Assembly (NCBI GenBank): GCA_905221605.1 | Contig: CAJNDS010000032.1 | Span: forward strand, 136,388 to 200,387 | DNA: 64,000 nt | Source: Symbiodinium natans | Taxonomy: Eukaryota > Sar > Dinophyceae > Suessiales > Symbiodiniaceae | Reading direction: 5' to 3' | Part shown: positions 1-9,900 of the stretch, piece by piece | How positions within the stretch are numbered: the stretch's first letter is position 1 | How the letters are laid out: the number at the start of each line of letters is the position of its first letter | Position numbers and translations under genes: made by a program | Notes under the pieces: generated by a model | Told to the model about the DNA's origin: nothing | The model's database searches: none | What the model saw: only the letters and a program-made list of their open reading frames with translations

Positions 1-944
1 GGGTCGCAGGTGATGTGACAGACACATGTGCGTGGGAAAAGGCGACCGCTTCGCACATCTCAAGCTTCTGACATCACAGTCTCACAATAGCACGTTAGGC
101 TTCCTTCGGCCTCTTGGTTTATAAGACTTCCATTTTTGGTAGAACAGGCACTGTCTGTCGTTTTGAAACCTGCAGTGATGTGTGCATGTTCAGCATATTT
201 CAGCATCCTATCTGCAGCTCAGAGGCTCTTAGAGACGGAGTGCTCCCAGTCTATCTTACAGCAGGGCAATTTCAGACAGTACGTGGCAGAACCAGCCTGT
301 GATGATCTGTCCAGATCCAGACTGCTTACGCGCGTCTTCTCTGTTTGTGGGAGTACGCTGCATCCATCTGCGTCCTACACTGCCCCCCAAACATACCCCA
401 AGCATCTTCACATGTCCTGTTCGCATTCGGTAGTGAGTTGCCGGCGCTGCCTCCAGCAAGCGATCTAGTACTGTCGGCCAAAAACCTGTGCTGCATGACA
501 CAGGCCAGCAAGCTTGCTAAGCTGTGTCCTGGAAAGTTTATGCTTCAGAATTCCTTGGGGCATGTCTGGGCCTTCAAGCAGCAGCTGCAGGTCTAGCCTG
601 CGGTGGGCGGCAGAGTCCCTGCATGGTGCTCTGATGGGCCTTGATCCTGGAAGCGCAATCATGCACCCAGGGTGGTGGTTAGTGTATCGGTCTGTGTCGG
701 AGCTGTACAGATGCAGTGACGTAATTTACAATTTGGAGGAGGAGGCGGCTCCAGGAACACGAAGTTCAGATCAATGCCTAAGCATGAAACAACGCACTTC
801 GGACCATGACCTCACATTGTGACCCGTCGAGTCTGGTTGGGTCAACAGCTACATACAGTAGCGCAAGGTCGTTCGTTCATGAAGTGCGCTAAATCGCCCT
901 CGTTGGCCCTCTTATGCCCTCTTGTCGCTCAGAGACTGTTCCAG

Positions 945-3900
945 AGGCTGCGGTGCGAGCGCCTTGGTGAAAGACTTGGAGCGCTCGCAGCTGGAGGCCG
1001 ACTGTTTCAACGGACTAGTCGGAGCTCCTTTAAAGCAGACGGCGCATGCTTTTACTTGTTCTTTGTGCCAGCGAAAGCTGTTGCCAAAGACGTTGCACGT
1101 TTCGTTAAAGTTATGACTCATGATGTTATGCTACGCCCCGTGGCTCTTAACAAAAAAAGGCATGCGGCTCGCGAACGTTCGGAACACTTTGCGCTTTCGG
1201 CGAAGAAAGTCAGTTCCCGTGTGAGGGAGTATCGGAAAACATCACATGCTTGGAGGTACGATGCCCCTGACGGGCATTTGACGAGTCTAGCTTGAAGGTC
1301 TAGGGACATGGGCGACCAAATGATGTCGCGACTTTGGGAGCAATGAGTGCTGGTTGGTTGCCTGCGTTGAGCGAGGATGCTTGAACGCCCGAACAACGGC
1401 GGCTTTCATGCTTTACCGAGCGGTTCGAGTATCCATGTCCGGAGCATGCCAGATTACCTTCACTTTGCTGCCGTTGCTCTCTGCATGCAGACACGAAGTA
1501 GTTCTATACACTTCTGACAGGTTGAGAAGTTGCAGAAAGAGCTCAAGGAGTTGGGGAAGTGGGGAAGTTCTCTCGTAAACGTCTTCAATGAGCGATTTCC
1601 TCCACAGCTTTTGTTATGTTATCTCGAGCGCTCCAGGAGAGTGAAGAATGTCGAGTGACCCTTGAGAAGCAGCTGAAGGCTATCTCTGTTCTGCCACGCC
1701 GTTCTGCTACGCATTGCCACGGTGTTCTGTCACGCTTTCTACCTTTGTGTTCTGCCTTTGTTCCGCTGTCCTGCACAGAGTGTTGGCGCAGCTGTCCCGG
1801 GACCTTCTAAGTATTTTAAGTGCCCCTTTGCATAGCACGACCTTTGCGAGGGGGATGAATCTGCCCGCATGCTGGTCGAGGTGCACAAAGCAAACGCAAC
1901 GTTTGGGAATCCTGTCAAGTCTGCCCTGGGTGTGGCTGAGGGCTGAGGGCTTTCACGGGCCCAGCTTGCGCTGATTCTGTCAACGAAGATCATTCGAAAA
2001 GAGCACGTCAGTCGAGTACTCCAGCTTCCTCTGCTTTCTTCTACCCTACTCCTCCTTCCTCTGTGTGCCTTCCTTCGCAGGCAGAGCCACTGGTGAATGC
2101 GCGAGCTAATGACTCAGATAAGAATTGTTTCTTTTCTCATTCGATGGTCTCGCAGAGATGAGTTTTTGACAACCTCTTGCCTGCCTCTTCATGACCGAGT
2201 GCTGCCAGTGCCTCGAGGCCAAGGCTGCCTGTTCGGCTGGCGGTTCTAACTCCGATCTCTCTGAGCGCTGCGAGGCTCGGAGATGCGAGCTAGATGTCCG
2301 ATGCCAATTGAAGACCCTACGAGCCAAACTTCTCTACCCCCTGGACTCGCCATACACTTCACCTGGCAGGCACTGCGTATTGTCATATGAAGCTGTGTGA
2401 TATGTCCAGGGTAGCAGGCCCCGGGCTTTGTAACGACGCCGCTCTCCGATTTTGCTTTCGCGACGCAACAACCAGGAGCGACAGGGCGGCAGTGCAGGGA
2501 GGATCCCGCGATATCACGTCGTTGTGGCAGCTGTATGGCTTTCTGTCGAACAGAAATCAGACATTCTCCGCATTCTGCGAGATGTGCTGAGCCTTAGATG
2601 CTCAAATTTCGACAGCATGCTTGAATGAATTCCTGAGTTCATGCTCTGCTGCTTTTTTGCATACGCTTACATGTGCTAAAGCAGCATCGTTATATCTTCA
2701 TCAGTCAATATGCACTGATCTCCCTCTCATGGCACAGCCCCCTGCGGCAAACGTGGATGATCAAAGCAGCACAGTGCAACTGTACGACGGTTCATTTCTG
2801 TTCATGTGGAGAGGCTCTCCATTCTGACATGTGGATGTCCCTGTCAGGCAGTTGTGGCTGTGCAGCCTTCTTGCCCGATTCCGCTCATCAAGGACATTTG
2901 GTCCTGTGGAGTGTGAATTTTAATGAATGTTTTCCTATGCGAAGCAGATGAAAACAGTAGCAAGATCCGGCACGCACACGACAACACTGACAACACGGCT
3001 TTCCCTTTGAAGGAGCCCTCGGAGCGCATTCCATGCGAGCAGGCACCAGGCACCCAGGGCACCCAGGCTGAACAGTCATAGGTGAGCTATAGGTTAGCAC
3101 GTGTATCCTTGAGCGCAGGGCTTCCAGTGGTTGAGCTGACGGACAAGGAGGTTCAAGCCAGCTCAAGTGGTGCGTCTTGTGAGGTAGGTTGACTTGGTGC
3201 ATTTGTAGAAGACAGGCACATGCAATGTTGAGTCTGAGCAACCAAGCCCAAAACCGCAAAACCGCAGGTGGAGTTGCCAGGGATCGTGGTGCACGAAGTG
3301 GAGGTTCGGGATATTTTGGATTGTCGATGGTTCGAGCTCGTACCACAGCAGCGAAGACTTCATGTCGCAGGCTTCAAGCGGAGATAAAGCTGACGAGGTG
3401 CTGAAATGGCAGTGTGTGCTGCATGTGCTGGTGTTGTGTTGGTCTTGATGTGTCATACCTTTGACTTTGGGGAATATCCGGTGTCCAACCTTCAGGGCCT
3501 CCAGGGTCAACAGCAATTTTCGCTGGAGTCTACTGCCCGGAGCTTGGCAGAGCCTATCACTATCAGAATCACCTCTTCGGATGCAATCTGTCAAGGCCAG
3601 TACGTGCAGTCCTGCAGCTTTCACCAAATCTGCATCCACCTGCAGCCAGTGTTTCTGCGAGGCCAGCCATCAAAGAGTCTCCAAGTTTCAAAGATTTTGT
3701 GATGATCTTGTGTCCAAAATCTACTCGTCCTGTCCTGAATCCTGTCCTGAATGAATTATGGCGTTCACGCGCCGCATGTCAAGACTAGAATTTTTATGGA
3801 GGCCCTTCGTCATGATCTTTATATGGCTGAGCTTGGACCCACACTCGCCGAGTCACCATCACGCCCCCTGAAAGTTGGTTGGAGGACTTGCCGGGATCAC

Positions 3901-5510
3901 TGCATTTCTGGAACCATGCTGACAAGGCCGCCAACCTCTTCCTGGACCCGAGCGATTTGAACCAGTGCCCGTCCAGCCCAGCATTCCTGGCAGCGTTTTT
4001 GTCGGTCACTGTCCCTTTCTTCTGGTAGTTGGCATTCACAGTGCGCACAATGCAGCCTGCTCTCTGTCTTGTTGAGTCTTTGTCTCTCTTTGTTTCAAGC
4101 CTGCTCTCATCCTGCTCTCAGTCCGCTGCAGTAGTGGCGGTTGTCTATTTTGTTATTGTTTTATCATGTTAATGTTCGTCCTTTCAGTTCTTGTGGTGCA
4201 AAGTCAGTTTGGTGGCCCATCATGGCTACACAATTTGATTTACATGCAGGTGTATTGTCAAACAGGAGCTCAGGCTGTGAATCAGTTGTGCACAGGCGCG
4301 CAGGGTTCCCGCCACACCACCTTTTTCAGGGTCGGGTGGTTTTTTTTATGGCACGCAACAAGATGCAAGAAAAGGCATTAAGCGGCTTTGCTCTTGAAAA
4401 AGACGTGGACAAACGGAAGGGGTAGCAGAGGTTTGGATTGGGGGCCTTTTGTGTTGTCTAGGAATATGAAAACCTTGAACGTGGTTGGGGAGAATGCGAG
4501 GCTTGGGAATGTGTATCTTGTAGTCGTGATGCGCGCGAGAAGCTTGGTGACATCAAGGTCATGATAGATCAGGACTCGGACATTATTGTAGACAGTCCTT
4601 TGCCTTGCTCTAAGTTTTGCCTTCACTTCTAGCAGCTTTATATAGATTCCTTAGATATTGCTCGACCAGGTACTGTGAAAGCTGTTGGACGGAGTTCTAT
4701 GGGCATCCCCCGTGCAAGTCAGAGTTGGCACTGGTGCCAGTCGAGGCGAAGACATGAAGCACATCACATCTGTATCGCATCAGCCCGGTTCATTTTGCAC
4801 CGTTGTGTTGCCATGTTCGTCTCGCAGCAAGGTGTCGGAGCCCCTTTCCGAGGACTGAGCTCAGCATCATGAGCGTCCCTGCTAGCGCAGCTTTGTGTCT
4901 CCACGAGTCACTGCATCGCGAGTCCAAGTTGGGCTGACTGCTGGCTCGTAAATATTGACGCAGGAAGTTCTGGCGGAGGCTTGGTCGGAACAAATTCTGC
5001 CAGGATGGCCACCACCATTTGCATGAGTCCCAGGACTGCGTTGTGCCTTGCGCTGCTACGTGTTACCAGTGCTGGAATTTTTCAGGGCATTCGCCAAGCA
5101 GCTTTACAGAAATCCTCGTGATTCCTCTTTGTACGATACGATGTGAGGGCAACGGGTTTTTGTGTGACTACCCTTCAGACAAAAGGCATATCCGTAGGAG
5201 CGTCTGCATTGTTTAGGCCGATTTTTCTGCTGTAGTGATTTTGTTTCGTTTGATCGAGTATCTTTTTGTCCAGAATCCAGCAAGACCTTGAAGGATTAGA
5301 AAGCCTGAAAGTGGACTCCCCATCGCAGAGTTGCAGGGTGTCAGACAGAGAACAAGTGACCAACATTGACCAACCCAACCAGAACCCTCTCTCGACTTTA
5401 GAATTTTCAGAGACGATTGAAAGTTTTTGTGCCAAGAGAGCACATTCCAGAATCTGTGCTTCGTTAGCCGCCACCACCACCCCCCCCCATCCCCCCCCGG
5501 CTTCGTGCTA
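945..5510 (+). CDS. Unrecognised multi-exon gene with coiled-coil-like segments
   Basis: Function not recognised. A series of short open segments with non-random composition lies behind AG acceptors, all on the + strand. Likely exons are 945-1045 (ALVKDLERSQLEAD), 1521-1559 (VEKLQKELKELGK), 1624-1688 (LQESEECRVTLEKQLKA), 1851-1929 (ARMLVEVHKANATFG), 2081-2125, 2209-2330 (ERCEARRCELDVRCQL), 3128-3183, 3853-4024, 4524-4595 (REKLGDIKVMIDQDS), 4964-5003, 5086-5142 and 5274-5480. Many are rich in Glu, Lys and Leu with heptad-like spacing, which suggests a coiled-coil protein. The acceptor before 2081 has a long pyrimidine tract, and the donor after 3183 reads gtaggt. Whether these exons form one gene, or join the kinase downstream, cannot be decided from the sequence. 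The true start codon was not found. Confidence 0.45.
3853..4024 (+). CDS. Exon of the unrecognised gene, clearest coding segment
   Basis: About 57 codons are open without interruption between an AG acceptor (ccgag) and a gt donor (tctg|gtagtt). The peptide contains TITPPESWLEDLPGS, then FWNHADKAANLFLDPS, and ends in a hydrophobic stretch, AFLAAFLSVTVPFFW. Composition is balanced and protein-like, and the segment lacks an ATG, so start-to-stop ORF calling misses it. The hydrophobic end could be a buried helix or the edge of a membrane segment. No family was recognised. Confidence 0.5.
5274..5480 (+). CDS. Exon of the unrecognised gene
   Basis: Opens after the acceptor tttttgtccag and stays open for about 70 codons. 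It starts IQQDLEGLESLKVDS and continues with a polar stretch including SDREQVTNIDQPNQN and LEFSETIESFCAKRA. Composition is that of a soluble, partly disordered segment. The 3' part runs into a CCACC/poly-C tract at about 5,473-5,500, so the real donor probably lies before it. No domain was recognised. It may be the last exon of this gene; another coding-like stretch follows at about 5,730-5,830 (TISVGLKDDTGGENW). Confidence 0.4.
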
Positions 5511-5919
5511 AAATTCAGAGCCAGTTGAGAGGTTGAGCTGAGAGCCAAAGTTGACAGTGCAAGTGCCCTCAAACCCAGAGGACAACTATGAAGAACAGAA
5601 TCCTGCACTATATTAAAGAGGTGCGCTGTGTTAGCATGTTCATGAATATGTTGGCTAGTGGCGTGAGTATGCTGATTGTCCGGCTTTCTTTGACCTGGTC
5701 AGCGGCCTTCTGAATTTGCATTCCGCATCCCCGATTGGAAAAGTATGGGAAAGTAGAAGCAGAACGATTTCAGTCGGATTGAAGGACGATACAGGTGGAG
5801 AAAATTGGTCAGTTAAGACCCCAGAGGCGCCATAGAGAGCTGCATGGAACCAAGATGAAAAGGGAGCACGCAATTGGCAAGGAACACTCGCGCGTTTGGG
5901 TTGAAGGCATGTCATGAAT

Positions 5920-6960
5920 ATGATTCCAAGTGCATTTCATGCTATGTGCTGTTTTCGCAAGCTACCATTGAGGCATCAAGCCGGGCACTTCCAGACGATG
6001 GACCAGGTCATGCGTAGCCTGGGCTTCCGTTTATGGATGTAAGTCAGCCCTCGTCACATGAATGATGTTTCACCGTGTTTCGCCGAATTAGTCGTGATGT
6101 TTGAGGTTACACACTGATGTGGCAAGTCTGTCAGACCATATGTGTGTTGCTTGCAGAAACTTGGACCTTCGTGCGAATGCGCTTGCGGCGTGATGTTTGC
6201 GGCGTGAATCTCAGAAGCTGCTCGTTCGTTGAGAGGTTTCTGCTGCATGCCCACGTATATAATCCAGTTTGGATGCAACTCAAGTGACATATGCCATGAT
6301 GTGCCATTGCTGAGCCTTGAAGCACGCCAGCAGTCCTGCCAAGAATGGGGGCAAAGTGGCTGCTGAGTCACATTTTAGTTTGTGCCAGAAGCCATGCCGT
6401 GCCATGCCATGAAGTGCTCAAGGTGGCCATGCACGAGATCACTTGAGCAGCAAATGCCATGGCCTTGTTGGTTGCTGTGTTCAGCGCAGTCTTGGGCGAT
6501 TCAGGCCACGTGGCTAGGGTAGCTGACAATGACAGCAGTGGTGACGAAGCCTTATGAGTTCAGGTTTGGCCACTGGGGAAGTTCTCGCCCAAAGGCATGT
6601 GCTTCTACTTGTACCAGTATGAACTGGGTTGCGGCATCTTGCTTCCCAACAAAGTGCAGCATCAGTAGGACTCATACGCAGGTATCAGGTGAAACATCCA
6701 GTTGGCGAAGGCCATTTCACAAAGGCAAGGGGGCCTTGTCGATCCTACATGACTGCTGCTGCTTAGTTTCCCCTCCTGCTGGCTCTTGGAAGCAGGCTTT
6801 TCAGGCCCATGATCTCAAGGAAGATAGACGGGTCTGCGGCTCACTGCAGCTTGCGCTTTGCCACAAGCAAAGAATTTTGATTAGGATAAGGCTGAGATGT
6901 GAGTTGATGTGAGTCAACTCACTATGATTCTGATGCAGCTTTTGTTTCTTCACCTGTTTG
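5920..6960. other. No clear gene; intergenic or intronic
   Basis: About 1 kb in which no convincing exon was seen. A short repeat of gccatgccat type occurs near 6,390-6,410. A 127-codon ORF at 6,529-6,912 has no recognisable motif and its composition is not distinctive. Confidence 0.4.
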
Positions 6961-6962
6961 AG

Positions 6963-9900
6963 GTTGGGCTTGTGAATGCACCTGATGCATTTAGGATCGC
7001 TTACGGTGCAGGCTTTTTTGCGCAATCGATATAATGGTCTGGCACGACTGCATCGCCGCACAATGCGTGGACGACTGGGGCACGGGCATATTGCGAAGGT
7101 CCGGCGCGCTTGCATCAACACCGCATCTGGACGAACACGGAGTTCTGCCGGACCCTCCATCCATCCCCACCATCCACTGCCCACCCAAAGCACATGGGCA
7201 ACCCTCACTACAGTTCAAAATGTTTCGTAAGATAGCGGTTTCGCGGAAGTAGGGCACTCAACATTTCTTAGATTCCCATCTTTTCCCTGTTTTGTCAGCA
7301 GTACACGGTCGTTCCGAATAGTCCCAACCATGAGGAGTGGATTTTAAAGTACTCTTGTCCCGGCTCGGCACACGCTCTTATTCATCGACCCTATTGTCCA
7401 GCTTCTGCTTGCGGAAGACGGCCTTCCCGTTGACCTCTGCGTTCGTCAGCTGCTGCACCATTCTGCACCAGCTGGCCAGCACGGTCCCGGAGTTGGATCG
7501 TTATTGTTAGGTGAATCAATTCCATGGGTAGCTGCCCTCTTCACCTCCACTCAGAGCTCCACGCTTCTATACGCTTCTCTTCCACACTGGGGGTGTTCAC
7601 GAAACACCAGAGGGCCTCCTACAGGCCTCCTCCCAGTTGCCGGTCGCAACGGGACCATGCCTGTTCAAGGCAGCTCAAGCCACCCGCGCCACCTTCGGCA
7701 AGTGCAGGATCGCTACCCGCGCGTGCAAGCACATGCCGCATGCCCTGGTGCTACTTCATGTCGAGCTACGATGCCACCCCCAAACCCAAGTTTGTTTGAT
7801 TTTCAGCAGCCGAAATTCATGCTGCAGTCCTACTTTCCTGTACAGAGGATGAGGCGTAGACTGGCTTTTGCACCCCCATTAAGGTGTGCGTGAAGCGCCA
7901 CCGCAATCTCCCCATTGAGGCCGACAGCACTTTGGCAACATTAGTCACTCCACGGTCCGGACTGTACTGTAGGCCCTGGGCGACTTGTACGTTGTTGGCC
8001 AGCGGCTGCAGGAAGTGGATCCAGGCTTTCGCTTACCGGATGGAAGTAATTTCTGCTGTCAAGCGCAGTGTCATTGTGTCAGGCGGGAGCTTCTTCCCGA
8101 TTCTCGTTGATGCTTTCTATGACTCAGCGAAAGCCTTTGCATGCGTATGCTTTTCCTGAACACGCCGGTTTGCAGTGTTCACTCCGCTCACTCGACTCCC
8201 CATCTCTCGGCAACCTGGACACAGTTGCGCGATGCTGCGTGGCTTGTCCAGGTGGGCTACACTGTCGAGAGCATGTTGGAGGCAGAACCAAGTGATGGAT
8301 GCTTGTGGAGCTGAAACCCATGTAGGGTTAAGCTTTGGATGTCAAGGAGCTTTGTCATGGGCACCTGCATGTCAGGGTCGCAACTGCTTGGCACTGTCTG
8401 TCGAGCAGCAGGGCTTCTTCCAAGATCTAGCGAGCTGGCCTTACTGCAATGTCGCCTGAATAGACGCCTGCGGCACTCGACTCGAATCGTGGCAACCCAC
8501 GATCCAGCAACATCAACGCATTGTCTCCAGGAAATTGCGCCTCGTGGCATTCGGAGCACTTTCAGGTACAGGTCTCGGGTGACTTTGAGGTGCAAGGCGT
8601 ATACATACAGCAAATGTATACTGCAAGATACTGCAAGTGGTGTTGCCGAAGGCGTTGCAGCTCAACACGCAAATGCGCGCAAACTCACACGCGCGCTCTG
8701 ATGCAGGTCTGGTGATGTTGGACAAAGCGGGCATTGTTCACAATGACATCAAGCCAGACAACCTGATTTGGACAGAGGCGAGTTGTGACAACGCACATTA
8801 AGAGGACCGACAGAGCAGGCAGAGAATGGATGTTTGAAACAGTGATTGCTAGAAGGGATAGTCAAGATTAGTCAAGATTGATCTACAGAAATCTCAAGAG
8901 GCCAATCATGGCTCCGGCCCTCGCGCTCCCGGGCCGCACTGCCATTCTCGGGAGAAAGTTATCTCATCGCAAGCTGAAAAGCACAAAACCAGATCTTTTA
9001 AGGTCAAGATCGTGGACTTCGGATGCGCGCGCCACCAGCTCAGTGTGTTCGCAGTGCCAGAACAGCGGCAAGTGCAAATCACAAGCTAGGACGGAGTGTG
9101 GAAACAAAGCCTGACAAAGACAAAGCACTGATGCTGACGGTCTTTGAGCTACAAGAACAGGTCTTGATCACCGTTATGAAAACGGCCGCAACTGGCATGC
9201 CCGGCCAAGAGTTGACAACGTCCGTGATTAATGCTTCAGTTTAAATCTTCAAGTGTTCAAGTTTACGCTTACATCTTAAATGGTTCACGTTTAAGCTTGA
9301 TTCGTCTTCAATCCCCAGATTCAATTCGCTTGCATTACGTCATAGGCTTCAGGATCTATGGTTGAGGATTGAAGGCTTAGTCACTTAGTCTGGTTCAGGC
9401 GTTTAGGCTGCCCTTGCATGAGTCGGACCCGTTCGCCCTCGCGATCTTCCATTCCGAACTCTCAAAGCTCTTGGCTACCTCAAGCGATGCTTTCACGGTT
9501 TGAGTGTGCAAAGTCCTGGTTTTGCAGTGTGCCCCAAAGCTTGCCTTTTTTTGGTTTGTGTGACTGACTCCATTCATTCGTCTTCTTTTGAGCATGTCGC
9601 AGTAGCGGAACTCGAGGACACGTATAAGACACGATCCTGTTCAGCCATGCCAGCTGCTGTCACCATACGTGACGTGCACAAGATCTTGCCAGGGCTCTTG
9701 CTGAAGGTGGAGCTGGCCACTTGGGCTGGTGCCTCAAAAAACATCGGAACCTCTTCACTTCGGACACTTCGTGCGAACTTGCAATCGTGTGCGGTGCAAT
9801 GTTGTGAATGTCGTGAACTAGTGTTTGACATGGCCTTAAAGACAAAGCGTATTAATGTATGGATGGAATGAGTAGGTTAAGGCGTAACCTGTGCGCAAGG

